From Teichococcus coralli (GTDB taxonomy: Bacteria; Pseudomonadota; Alphaproteobacteria; Acetobacterales; Acetobacteraceae), in the NCBI RefSeq assembly GCF_009829925.1, contig NZ_SNVJ01000005.1, forward strand, positions 1 through 64,000: DNA of 64,000 nucleotides. The letters are read 5' to 3'. A program made the translations under genes and the position numbers. The notes beneath the pieces are model-generated. The model was not told the origin of the DNA, did not search any database, and saw only the letters and a program-made list of their open reading frames with translations. Each line of letters opens with the position of its first letter. Position 1 is the stretch's first letter. Below are positions 36,780 through 44,582 of this stretch, one piece after another.

Positions 36780-37754
36780 TTACGGCGGGTTACCATCCAG
36801 CAATGTTAGCAGCCCGCGCATGTCGGGCGGCAGGGGGGCGGCGAAGCGCAGCAGCTCCCCCGTGGCGGGATGGCGGAATCCGAGGCTTTCCGCGTGCAAG
36901 GCCTGCCGCGGAAAGGCCAGCAAGGCGTCGCGCGCCGTTGCCGGTAGGATGCGGGCGGCGGCGGGTATGCGCCGCAGGTAGACCGGATCACCCACCAGTG
37001 GATGGCCGATCTGCGACAAATGGACCCGGATCTGGTGGGTCCGTCCGGTGGCGAGGCGGCAGCGCAGCAGCGCGCAGCCGGTGCCCCAGGCGCGTTCGGT
37101 GGCGAACCGTGTCAGCGCGGGCTTGCCGCCCCGGGTGACCACAGCCATGCGCTTGCGGTCGGTCGGGTGCCGGCCGATCGGCGCATCCACTTCGCCCGCC
37201 GGCCGGGAGGGCACACCCCAGGCCAGCGCAAGGTAGGCGCGCTCCAGGTCGCGCGTCGCGAAGGCGGTGCTGAGGGCCTGGTGCGCGAGGTCCGTCTTGG
37301 CCACCACCATGACGCCGGAGGTGTCCTTGTCCAGCCGGTGCACGATGCCGGGACGCCGCTCGCCGCCGATGCCGGTCAGTTCCTCGCCGGCATGGGCGAG
37401 CAGCGCATTGACCAGTGTGCCGTCCTGGTTGCCGGGGGCAGGATGGACCACCAGCCCGGCCGGCTTGTCCAGCACGATCAGGTGGCGGTCCTCGAACAGG
37501 ATGGTCAGCGGCATCGCCTGCGGCTGCGGCGTCGCGTCCACCGCCGGCGGCGGAGCGACGCGGTAGCGCATGCCGGCGCGCACCGTCTCGGAGGGATCGG
37601 TCGCGGGCGCGCCGCCGCGGCTGACATGGCCTGCCTCGATCAGCGCCTTGACGCGCGAGCGGGAGAGCGTGCCTATCGCCGCCGCCAGGAACCGGTCGAG
37701 CCGGTCGCCCGCGTGGGCGGCTTCCGCAAGGACCTCGAACTGACCGTCCGGCAT
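36780..37754 (-). CDS. rluD: 23S rRNA pseudouridine synthase (RluD family)
   Basis: A 324-residue enzyme with an N-terminal S4 RNA-binding domain (S-R-S-R-V-K-A-L-I-E-A-G-H-V) and a RluA/RluD catalytic domain. The catalytic Asp is in G-I-V-H-R-L-D-K-D-T-S-G. The C-terminal motif R-T-H-Q-I-R-V-H-L is intact. RluD makes the three pseudouridines in helix 69 of 23S rRNA. The start at 37754 gives the usual length. It is divergent from a DUF6476 gene with only 34 nt between starts. Confidence 0.9.
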   Translation of the reverse strand: MPDGQFEVLAEAAHAGDRLDRFLAAAIGTLSRSRVKALIEAGHVSRGGAPATDPSETVRAGMRYRVAPPPAVDATPQPQAMPLTILFEDRHLIVLDKPAGLVVHPAPGNQDGTLVNALLAHAGEELTGIGGERRPGIVHRLDKDTSGVMVVAKTDLAHQALSTAFATRDLERAYLALAWGVPSRPAGEVDAPIGRHPTDRKRMAVVTRGGKPALTRFATERAWGTGCALLRCRLATGRTHQIRVHLSQIGHPLVGDPVYLRRIPAAARILPATARDALLAFPRQALHAESLGFRHPATGELLRFAAPLPPDMRGLLTLLDGNPP

Positions 37755-37788
37755 GGGGCCGGGCTCGGGCTGGCTTGCGGAAGGGGAG

Positions 37789-38085
37789 ATGTGGGTGCGC
37801 GCGCTCAAGATTTTGGTCGTTGTGATGGGGGTGATGATCATCCTGGGCACGGTGGCGCTGGTGGTGGCGCTGGTGCAGCGCTCGCACACGGCGATGACCG
37901 GCCTTTCTTCCGGTGCGGTTAGCACGGATCTCGCCCTGCGCCAGCCACCAGGCACGCGGATCGGCCAGATCGCCGTGCTCAATGGCCAGTTGGCGATCTG
38001 GGTGGAGCGGCCGGACGGTGGGCGCATCCTGCTGGTGGACCCGCAGGGCAGCCGCGTGGCCGGGGAGATCCGGCTCGGCGACTGA
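37789..38085 (+). CDS. DUF6476-like single-pass membrane protein
   Basis: A 98-residue protein with one N-terminal membrane helix (A-L-K-I-L-V-V-V-M-G-V-M-I-I-L-G, residues 4-28) and a periplasmic or cytoplasmic beta-rich tail with I-G-Q-I-A-V-L-N-G-Q-L-A-I-W-V and R-I-L-L-V-D-P-Q-G. The pattern and the position divergent from rluD recall the DUF6476 family of alphaproteobacteria. Function unknown. AAGGGGAG precedes the ATG at 37789. Confidence 0.7.
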   Translation: MWVRALKILVVVMGVMIILGTVALVVALVQRSHTAMTGLSSGAVSTDLALRQPPGTRIGQIAVLNGQLAIWVERPDGGRILLVDPQGSRVAGEIRLGD

Positions 38086-38143
38086 GGTCGACGGCCAGGG
38101 AAACGGGGAAGCATTCCGAGTGCGGAAAGTTGGAATCTTCCTC

Positions 38144-38170
38144 TTGCCCGGCCAGGGCAGGGCCTATAAA
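38144..38170 (+). promoter_or_regulatory. Putative promoter of tRNA-Glu
   Basis: TTGCCC (38144-38149) and TATAAA (38165-38170) have a 15-nt spacer and end 18 nt before the mature tRNA. Confidence 0.5.
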
Positions 38171-38188
38171 AGCCCCCTCACGCCTCCA

Positions 38189-38264
38189 GTCCCCTTCGTC
38201 TAGAGGCCTAGGACACCGCCCTCTCACGGCGGCAACAGGGGTTCGAATCCCCTAGGGGACGCCA
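38189..38264 (+). tRNA. tRNA-Glu(CTC)
   Basis: The 76-nt cloverleaf is complete: acceptor GTCCCCT/AGGGGAC, anticodon stem CCGCC/GGCGG with loop CTCTCAC (anticodon CTC), T-loop G-T-T-C-G-A-A-T-C and an encoded CCA. Its 3' 17 nt form the left attachment site of the integrated element. Confidence 0.95.
38248..38264 (+). repeat. Left attachment site (tRNA-Glu 3' end)
   Basis: This 17-bp direct repeat is identical to 43161-43177 and contains the palindrome CCCCTAGGGG formed by the T-arm and acceptor junction. Confidence 0.9.
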
Positions 38265-38361
38265 AGCGTGCTAAGGCGCGCTTTTTCAAAGGCTTAGGCG
38301 CTTTCCACTTTTTATTTCTGTAGCAGTAGTTCGTAGCAGTTTTGGCTCCGTTTGGCCTCCG

Positions 38362-39888
38362 CTAGCGGCTGGCTGCGGCAGGGGCTGCCGAGTCAGTCTT
38401 CAGCTTCAAATTCACTCCTGCAAGCTCCTTGCCTGCACGCTTGATAGCCTCATGCGCCGTTCCCTCTGCTGAGGCGGCGACGATCAAGCCGTCATGCATG
38501 GGCAGCGCCAGGATGCCCTTCGTGGCGAGATCCTCCATCGCCTGCGAGATGATGCTGGCCTCAATGAACATGAGCTGGAGGGGAAGCAGCTTACGCCGTT
38601 GCGGCAGCGCTTCGTTGGTACGAATGGCATCTGCTGGCTCGCTGAGGAAGGGATACCGCCCAAGGACGGCTGCACCGACCTGCTTCGGAGACCAGCTGAC
38701 ATCCCGCCCCAACTGCTCCCGCGCCTTCTGTGCCCAGCGCTGGACGGGCGAACCCTTGCCAATCGTCGCATTAATCCACGCCTTCGCCACATCACGGGGC
38801 ACGCCCTCGACCGAGTAGGCATCTCCCTCCGGCTCCGGCAGGCCCAGCATCCCGTGCAGCAGGGTCAGATGCGAGGCTGAGATGTCCACCTCGACCACGG
38901 ATTCTCCCCCGATCCGGATCTGGAGTCGATCCGCCTGGGAGAGGTTCTGGTAGTTCCCTTCCGCTCCTGCGGCATACCAACGCCCATGGTGCTGCCAGTC
39001 GTGCGTAAAGGTCCGCCTCCACTGTGGAGGAAGGCAGCCCTCAACTACGGTGGCGGCAGCCAGGCGGTTCATGGCCTCGATCTGCTGGATCAGGTGGAAG
39101 GCTTCCGGTGAGGCAGCATCGATCTGAAGGACAGATTGCCTCCTGCCTCGTACCTTCAACTCCATAAGCCGGAGCGGCTGGACAACCCTTGGCGCCTTCT
39201 TGGGAGGGTTCAGCCGGAAGTGCTGGCGGAGGGTGCTTGGGGCGATGCCATGCTGATCTGCCAGCTTGAGCAGGTTCTCTGACGGCCAATAGCGGGCTGA
39301 GAAGCTGTCGCTTGCCTGCCTGCGGTATCCTTCATGCTGATGAATGAGGCCAAGCTGAAGGAGAGCCTTCAACGTGCCCTTGAAGACCTCAGCGCCAATT
39401 GGTTCTCCGGTGAAGTCATTGGTCTTCAGGCTGCGATACGACGCTCTCGGCTGCGTGGCACCCCAGTGCCAGAGCAACCCACCCAGGATGGTGCCAAGGG
39501 CCTTCTCCAGCTTCACCAGGCCCTTCTGCCGACGTTTCCGCTTCCGGTTTCTGGCCGATGCTTCCCACTCAATGACCAACTGCCCGATCTCAGCAACGAA
39601 GCCTGCTGCTCCGAGTGAGATAGGCTGAGCATGGAGAGGAATGATCTTGGCAGCCTTGAACTGCTCCTTGTTCAGCGTCTGGAAGGGCTGCCTGAAGCCT
39701 GACGGGGAAGCAGAAGCTCCGATGCTGGCCATAGGGCAGGCATTAGGACTGACCTGAAAGGGCAGAAGAGAAGGCTGAAGACCTTCGGGCTGCCCTGAAG
39801 CCTCGTCCTCAGCCTCAATAGAGGGGGAGGCCAAGGATGGCATACAGATAAGGTTTTTGAGGAAGGTCGATGGAGTAGGAGAGGGCAT
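38362..39888 (-). CDS. Family A DNA polymerase palm-like protein of the element
   Basis: A 508-residue protein. The C-terminal half resembles a divergent family A polymerase palm. A motif A-like V-V-E-V-D-I-S-A-S-H-L-T-L-L has Asp335. A motif B-like R365-D-V-A-K369-x3-N follows. A motif C-like M-H-D-G-L-I-V has Asp466. An upstream G-R-W-Y-A-A-G ... R-L-Q-I-R-I segment also recurs, as I recall, in poorly annotated alphaproteobacterial proteins. The N-terminal 90 residues are Ser/Pro-rich; a later segment (about residues 200-235) looks like a helix-turn-helix. No 3'-5' exonuclease domain is obvious. A role in replicating the excised element is inferred. Start uncertain: ATGs lie at 39888 and 39843. 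Confidence 0.6.
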   Translation of the reverse strand: MPSPTPSTFLKNLICMPSLASPSIEAEDEASGQPEGLQPSLLPFQVSPNACPMASIGASASPSGFRQPFQTLNKEQFKAAKIIPLHAQPISLGAAGFVAEIGQLVIEWEASARNRKRKRRQKGLVKLEKALGTILGGLLWHWGATQPRASYRSLKTNDFTGEPIGAEVFKGTLKALLQLGLIHQHEGYRRQASDSFSARYWPSENLLKLADQHGIAPSTLRQHFRLNPPKKAPRVVQPLRLMELKVRGRRQSVLQIDAASPEAFHLIQQIEAMNRLAAATVVEGCLPPQWRRTFTHDWQHHGRWYAAGAEGNYQNLSQADRLQIRIGGESVVEVDISASHLTLLHGMLGLPEPEGDAYSVEGVPRDVAKAWINATIGKGSPVQRWAQKAREQLGRDVSWSPKQVGAAVLGRYPFLSEPADAIRTNEALPQRRKLLPLQLMFIEASIISQAMEDLATKGILALPMHDGLIVAASAEGTAHEAIKRAGKELAGVNLKLKTDSAAPAAASR

Positions 39889-40510
39889 GGGGGAACTCGG
39901 AGGGGGGTTATGAGAACCGGATCGTTAGCCGGGTCTGGCCGTGGACTTAGGCTCTTCTTCTGAACCGAAAGTTAACGAAATCCCCCCCCCAAGATTCCGT
40001 TTCAGGACTGGTATCGGCTGCGTAAGCGAAGGCAGGCAAGCATGACGGCGCATGCAGGGCTCGGATTAGGTCGAACCAGCAACTCCCCTCCTAATGGCGC
40101 ATACCCCGCCTAATGTGGTATCTGAGTATACGGCAAGAACTTCCAGCGTGAACGTCGTAGGAGAACAGGGTACCCCTGGGTGGCCCAGGCCCGGCCCCTT
40201 TCCTCTACTGCTACAGAAGACACCTGTGGCAGTGCTGGAGAGGCTCTGGGCCATCGACCTCCTTTGGAGAGGTCTAGGCCATTGGCCTCCTTGGTGCTGC
40301 TGCGTGCCGGCCTGCCACGCTTGTTCTGCTTCACTCCAGTGGAACCTATCACTTTGCCATCGAGCGGGTAGCTCTGCCCACGCCAGTTCATCCGTGCCAC
40401 GTTAACAACCTGGCCCTGTCCGAGCATTCAGGGGCAACAACACCGGAGCCTGCACTCCCAAGTCATTCAGTCAGGGTTCTGAACGTGTCCAGTTTCACAA
40501 GACCTCGCCC
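39889..40510. other. Structured non-coding region of the element
   Basis: About 620 nt without a convincing gene. It holds a run of nine C residues near 39985, a hairpin GACCTC/GAGGTC (40256-40274) immediately followed by the perfect palindrome AGGCCATTGGCCT (40276-40288), and short inverted repeats near 39920. It separates the polymerase-like gene from the nuclease-like gene. It could contain a promoter, a small RNA or a replication origin; none is proven. Confidence 0.4.
40110..40391 (-). CDS. Doubtful small protein with an AT-hook-like motif
   Basis: A 93-residue frame in the otherwise non-coding part of the element. It contains K-R-G-R-P-A-R, resembling an AT-hook, and no other motif. 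There is no ribosome site and it overlaps hairpins, so it may not be translated. Confidence 0.22.
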   Translation of the reverse strand: MNWRGQSYPLDGKVIGSTGVKQNKRGRPARSSTKEANGLDLSKGGRWPRASPALPQVSSVAVEERGRAWATQGYPVLLRRSRWKFLPYTQIPH

Positions 40511-41485
40511 CTAATATTTTCCGCGATAGACGTCGAAGAGAGAGCGGAAGAATCGGTCGTAGGCCGGAGCGCGTGGATCGCGGCGCACCGATGCCCGCAA
40601 GCAGAGCAACGGATCTCCTGGGACATAATTTCGCCCTTGCCCCTGCCCTCTTGCCCGTCTCTCTCCCCATACTTCGCCGATAACCGTCAACTTCCGAGCG
40701 CTTAGCGCGATTTCGAGTTGCGAGTAGCACCAGAGCTGAGCCCATACATTCGGCCAAAGATTTGTTGTAATCGGTAGTTTAGAGTGTTTTATCTCCACAA
40801 TTATTACGTCACCATTCATTTTATTCATGTAAATAAGGTCGGGAGATGCCCTCAAGGGTCTTCCGTTGACCTGCAAACTTTTTATTTCGTAGTAGTTTTC
40901 TTTCTTTTTCCCACAAACGTGTAAGCCATTATGCAATAAATTCCAATCCGAATTTATATATTTTAAAAAATCATTATCGGTGCATTCAGATAATTGGCTT
41001 CGACGATTTAGAATTTCCTCCTCCGCTGCCTTACCGCGTTCGCGATCATCATCGTTTCCATGATCACTACTATAAAGAGAGTAGATCCACTGTGAGAAGG
41101 CCGATGCAGTCGCTTGAGGCTTGTCCGGCGGCATTGTTTGCGCTCGACGCAGGAACTCCGACGGAACCAACTTAAAAGTAGGAGATGGTTTTCGGCGCAG
41201 AGGGTAGTTTTTAACGAACTGATGTATTTTTTTATTACCAGCTTCAGCTGTACTATCGCTAATTTTCGGGCGATAAAAAGGTTCTTCTGTTGTGGCTGCC
41301 CCAAAAAGTATGGCGGCTCTGTTTTCAGCTGCCTCTCTGTTTATTTTGTAAATGCCGTGCGGATCGGCCCGGAGATGAACGTGCAGCTCGGGTAAGCTTT
41401 GCGGAATCGCAAGCTCATCTGGCTTATTGGATTCATCAGGCTCTTGGGACTCGTCGTCCCAATCTCGCGGTGGGCGCTGCGTCAT
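40511..41485 (-). CDS. PD-(D/E)XK nuclease-like protein of the element
   Basis: A 324-residue protein, notably AT-rich in its middle (40.8-41.3 kb), unlike the host. A nuclease-type core is visible as D216 in S-P-D-L-I-Y, then E231-x-K233 in V-I-I-V-E-I-K, followed by a helix with Q and W-C-Y. This order (Asp ... Glu-x-Lys ... Gln) is typical of the PD-(D/E)XK fold. The N-terminal 100 residues are acidic and of unknown fold. Cargo genes at such positions often act in phage defence, but nothing here proves it; a recombination role is also possible. Confidence 0.5.
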   Translation of the reverse strand: MTQRPPRDWDDESQEPDESNKPDELAIPQSLPELHVHLRADPHGIYKINREAAENRAAILFGAATTEEPFYRPKISDSTAEAGNKKIHQFVKNYPLRRKPSPTFKLVPSEFLRRAQTMPPDKPQATASAFSQWIYSLYSSDHGNDDDRERGKAAEEEILNRRSQLSECTDNDFLKYINSDWNLLHNGLHVCGKKKENYYEIKSLQVNGRPLRASPDLIYMNKMNGDVIIVEIKHSKLPITTNLWPNVWAQLWCYSQLEIALSARKLTVIGEVWGERRARGQGQGRNYVPGDPLLCLRASVRRDPRAPAYDRFFRSLFDVYRGKY

Positions 41486-41526
41486 CCGCCTACTTTAGCT
41501 CGGCCGCGCAAAGCGCATAGCATGCT

Positions 41527-43059
41527 CTAGCTGCTGGCCGATTCTTCCACTCCAAATTCCACAAGATCGATCTTCGCCTTCAAATCCGCATAGTCGCCGT
41601 AGGTCCGGCTCACCCGCTGCGACTTGTGGCCGGTGATCCGCTCCCGATAATCCTCCTCCATAACCTTCCGCGCAGCACCGATGAAGGTGTGCCGCAGGGA
41701 ATGAACGACCTTGCCCTCACCGAGGCCGACGGCCTTGAAGCGACGGAGCAGACGCTTGCTGGCCACGGCGCTGGTGAAGGGGAACAGCTGCTCCTGAGGG
41801 CGGGAGGCAGCCCATTCCGCGAAGCCATCCGCCATCAGCTGGCGATGCACCGGCACCTTCCGCACTGAATTGCGGGTCTTCACCGTCTTGCCCAGCTCCG
41901 CATCATCCCTGATGTGGAGGAAGGTCACGCCACCCTCGACGGTGACATCCGGCTTGCGGAGCTGGCACAACTCGCCCAGGCGGGCACCCGTATAGAGAGC
42001 CACCCGGACCAGCCACCATTCCTCGCCCTCCAGGCTGGAGAAGAGCTTGGTCAGGTCGTCCCTGGTCAGGATTTCCCGGCTCTCGGCGTCGTCTTTCAGC
42101 TGCCCGAGCTTGACCTGATCGAAGGGATCAGTGGCCAACAAGCCGTCATCCTTCGCCACGGTGAACAGGACGCGGACCATCGACCACTGCTTCTGCTTGG
42201 TGGCGTTCTTGATGGAAGTGTCCCGGATCAGGTCATCTTTGAAGCGCCGAACATGCTCAGTGGTAACGTCACCATAGGGGAGAGGCCCATTCAGCCGCTC
42301 GAAGCGATCCAGCGCTGTGTTCATGTCCGCCTGGGAGCTGCGGGCCGGGGTTCGCTGAACGGTCCATACGGTGACGAGAGAGCGAAGGCTGCCGGGTTTT
42401 GCAGCCTTCTCCGCCCCCGCAAGGGGGACTGATCCACTGGCAGGGGAATTGGCGGCGGCGCCTTGGAACTGTGCCCGGATGGCTTCCAGGGAGCGCTTGG
42501 TCGCCTCGAACTGTTCTTCCAGGAAATGCGTAAGGGGGTCCAGGTACCGCTCAGGCACACCCCAGATTGGCTCGCCGTCAGGGTCCTGACCGATGGCGAA
42601 GGTCCAGCCGTGCTCCCGCTCCAGCGCCAGGGCTTCCAGAGCCTGGTCAATCATCGCCATGGCCTCGCTACGGGACTTCGGCCGGCTCTGAAGCTGGCCA
42701 AGCTCAAGAGCTCTAGCGATGAAGTCCCGATTCTCCGGAGACGGATCGGCGGGGGCAAAGGTTGGATTTGGCAATCCAAGCTGCCCTGCGAGGCGGGTGA
42801 ACTTGCTTAACGCGGCGTCAGCGCGGGCAGAGGCCATTTGGGCTGCCTCTTCAGCCTCCGCGTTCACTGCCCGCTCAGCCGCCTGGAACTCGGCGTTGAG
42901 CTTGGTCATGGCGTCGTGGAAGCGGCGCTCAGCCTCCTTGCGGTCCTGGGTGCCGAGGCTCTTCCAGAGATCCTTCTTCCCGCTGAAACTAGGCCGCAAC
43001 GGCTCCGGGACGGAGCGGCGGAGGTACCAAAAGCCATTGCGCTGGAGGAGGTTCTTCAT
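41527..43059 (-). CDS. Tyrosine recombinase/integrase of the element
   Basis: A 510-residue site-specific recombinase. The N-terminus resembles the DUF6538 arm domain (L-L-Q-R-N-G-F-W-Y-L-R-R-S-V-P). A coiled-coil Ala/Glu-rich segment spans about residues 45-110, then a SAM-like core-binding domain. The catalytic domain has Arg in Y-T-G-A-R-L-G-E-L, His-x2-Arg in H-S-L-R-H-T-F, the second His in T-G-H-K-S and the nucleophile Tyr in T-Y-G-D-Y. All catalytic residues are present. ATG at 43059 is preferred to a GTG at 43065. It is adjacent to the right attachment site, the usual arrangement. Confidence 0.93.
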   Translation of the reverse strand: MKNLLQRNGFWYLRRSVPEPLRPSFSGKKDLWKSLGTQDRKEAERRFHDAMTKLNAEFQAAERAVNAEAEEAAQMASARADAALSKFTRLAGQLGLPNPTFAPADPSPENRDFIARALELGQLQSRPKSRSEAMAMIDQALEALALEREHGWTFAIGQDPDGEPIWGVPERYLDPLTHFLEEQFEATKRSLEAIRAQFQGAAANSPASGSVPLAGAEKAAKPGSLRSLVTVWTVQRTPARSSQADMNTALDRFERLNGPLPYGDVTTEHVRRFKDDLIRDTSIKNATKQKQWSMVRVLFTVAKDDGLLATDPFDQVKLGQLKDDAESREILTRDDLTKLFSSLEGEEWWLVRVALYTGARLGELCQLRKPDVTVEGGVTFLHIRDDAELGKTVKTRNSVRKVPVHRQLMADGFAEWAASRPQEQLFPFTSAVASKRLLRRFKAVGLGEGKVVHSLRHTFIGAARKVMEEDYRERITGHKSQRVSRTYGDYADLKAKIDLVEFGVEESASS

Positions 43060-43160
43060 GAGCACTCTTGTAGCACTTATTCGTAGCAGATTTCTCCTGT
43101 AATCCTGTGATATCGGCTAGATGACCAAGTTTTCTGCTTATTTTCGTCGGTGTCTTCCCT

Positions 43161-43177
43161 TCCCCTAGGGGACGCCA
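43161..43177 (+). repeat. Right attachment site
   Basis: This 17-bp copy matches the 3' end of tRNA-Glu. No tRNA structure precedes it, so it is a fragment, not a second tRNA gene. Confidence 0.9.
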
Positions 43178-43697
43178 TCTTCCTGGCATCGATGATCGGA
43201 AGACTGGCCCATGCCAGCCAAGGCGGGTAGCACATATCCGTCAGGCATCCCTGGCCCGGAGGGCTTCCCCCGGGAATGCCGCGGAACTTCGCAAGAGACG
43301 ATGGTTCACCCGGCACTCAGCTTCCGCTGCGCCACCTGAAACGCCGCTGCCACATGCCGATGCCGAAGAAGGCCCGGCGATAGGCGGCCTGCGACAAAGC
43401 GCTTTCATCGGGGTGCGCCGGCACCTGCAGGCAGGGGTTTGCGCGCGGTGAGCCGCTTGGCCCATTGTCGTGCTGCCTCCGCATCGGCCCCATCCTGTTA
43501 GGCCGGAAGGCGAAGCCTCGCCACGGCCGGGCGGGGCCGTTACGCGGAATCACGTCTCGAAGCCGGGCGAAGCCGAAGCGGACCGCCCGCATCGGCAAGC
43601 GGCGCTGACGCCCATCCCGAACGGTTGCGCAACGGCATCCCTTCTCCGGATTATCTCGGCTCCCGCGTCCTTTGCGCTCTTCAATATGCCCTGTTCG
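43178..43697. other. Region right of the element, mostly without a clear gene
   Basis: About 520 nt between the attachment site and the 49-residue membrane protein gene. The only candidate is a doubtful 58-codon frame (43317-43493). Otherwise I see no promoter, repeat or RNA. Confidence 0.4.
43317..43493 (-). CDS. Doubtful small basic protein, 58 residues
   Basis: The frame encodes a short Arg- and aromatic-containing protein ending F-F-G-I-G-M-W-Q-R-R-F-R-W. I do not recognise it. There is only a weak A-C-A-G-G upstream. It may be spurious. Confidence 0.3.
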   Translation of the reverse strand: MGPMRRQHDNGPSGSPRANPCLQVPAHPDESALSQAAYRRAFFGIGMWQRRFRWRSGS

Positions 43698-43847
43698 TCA
43701 CCAGAGACGGAGGTTGAGGGTCATGGCGAAGCTGAGGCCTGCGACCAGCAGGCCCAGGAGGATCAGCACCGCAAGAGCCAGCAGCCTGACTTTCAGAGGA
43801 CGGTCTTCACCGACGCAGTAGTCCATATGGGCAATGCCCTGCTTCAT
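43698..43847 (-). CDS. Small single-pass membrane protein, 49 residues
   Basis: A short gene with ATG preceded by GAGGGA. The protein has about 18 polar N-terminal residues, with a Cys and several acidic residues, followed by one strong membrane helix (V-R-L-L-A-L-A-V-L-I-L-L-G-L-L-V-A-G and onward) and a short tail ending L-R-L-W. It resembles small bacterial membrane-associated regulators or subunits. The start, helix position and stop are all well defined, but no family is recognised. Another small membrane gene follows about 420 nt upstream on the same strand. Confidence 0.55.
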   Translation of the reverse strand: MKQGIAHMDYCVGEDRPLKVRLLALAVLILLGLLVAGLSFAMTLNLRLW

Positions 43848-44268
43848 CTATCCCTCGAAGGTCCAGAACGCCGACGTTGCCAGCCAACATAGCGGCGACT
43901 AGGCCGACATGTTCGGATGGACCGCAGCATGGCGAACGCAAGAGCGTGAAGCCTTCCTTCGCGCAGCCTGGCCGCTCCACGCAGCCTGGCCGCTCCACGC
44001 GGCCTGGTCCTCGGCTCAGGCGCGCACCAGGTGCGCCGAACAGCCTGTGCGGGCCAAGGCGAAGGGTGAGGGAAGTAGACGCCCGCAGGTGCCCGGCGCG
44101 ATCTGACGGCACCCTCCATCGTGAGGGCCAGTGGCGCTTGCGGCGCGTTGAGGATGCGGCCTCGGGGAAAAGCGCAGCAGAAATCTTCCGTCGCGGATCT
44201 GCCGGCTCCGGCGCGCGTGCCCACGGTCCCGGTGCGCACCTTTCAGTGTGCAGCGAGACGGCAGCGCG
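43848..44268. other. Gene-poor stretch with an 18-bp tandem repeat
   Basis: No convincing gene. The long minus-strand frame here is Arg/Pro-rich and looks like noise. The stretch contains the tandem repeat at 43963-44007. Confidence 0.4.
43963..44007. repeat. 18-bp tandem repeat, 2.5 copies
   Basis: GCAGCCTGGCCGCTCCAC occurs twice in direct succession (43963-43980, 43981-43998) with a partial third copy differing by one base (43999-44007). It is possibly variable in copy number. Confidence 0.6.
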
Positions 44269-44529
44269 CTAGGGGCAAGCCGCAATCGCGGAGGTCGCCG
44301 GAAGCGCTCCTGCCAGCACCGGCGCAACCTTTGCGCGCGGTGGAGCGGTGAGGAGCCGCGCCGATGAGGCCAGGGCCCGGTCAGGCACGGGTGCCTCGGG
44401 GCGCGCGTCCAGGCTGGAAAAGGTGAGGGCCGCCAGCACCAGGGTGATGCCATAGGCCGTGCCGACCATCACCATCGGGCCGCGCGCATACCAGAATCGT
44501 TCGAAAGCCACTCTTCCGCGATAATGCAT
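44269..44529 (-). CDS. Small single-pass membrane protein, 86 residues
   Basis: The ATG at 44529 has AGGAGG nine nt upstream, a strong signal. The protein begins M-H-Y-R-G-R-V-A-F-E-R-F-W-Y and has one membrane helix (about residues 20-38, M-V-M-V-G-T-A-Y-G-I-T-L-V-L). The rest is Ala/Pro-rich and probably periplasmic. I do not recognise the family. The gene is followed by the gene-poor stretch. Confidence 0.55.
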   Translation of the reverse strand: MHYRGRVAFERFWYARGPMVMVGTAYGITLVLAALTFSSLDARPEAPVPDRALASSARLLTAPPRAKVAPVLAGALPATSAIAACP

Positions 44530-44582
44530 TGTCCGGTCCTCCTGCAAAGGTGTCCCGCCAAGCCTGTGCTCAGACGCGCCTG

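Larger units (their letters stand above)
38248..43177. mobile_element. 4.9-kb integrative element in tRNA-Glu
   Basis: An identical 17-bp sequence (TCCCCTAGGGGACGCCA) at 38248-38264 and 43161-43177 bounds the element; the left copy is the 3' end of tRNA-Glu and regenerates it. The tyrosine integrase gene lies next to the right end. All three clear genes are on the minus strand. Base composition is lower in GC than the flanks, especially 40.8-41.3 kb. No capsid, tail, relaxase or type IV secretion gene is present, so it is a mini-element or satellite dependent on other mobile DNA, or a degraded island. Confidence 0.88.

Noticed and set aside
43161-43177. A second tRNA gene at the right end of the element
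   Set aside because: Only the 3' 17 nt match; no D-arm or anticodon arm precedes them.
38248-43177. Calling the element a prophage
   Set aside because: No terminase, capsid, portal, tail or lysis genes are present.
43844-44239. A 131-codon minus-strand gene
   Set aside because: Arg/Pro-rich composition, overlap with a tandem repeat and no ribosome site; it also conflicts with the start of the better supported small membrane protein.
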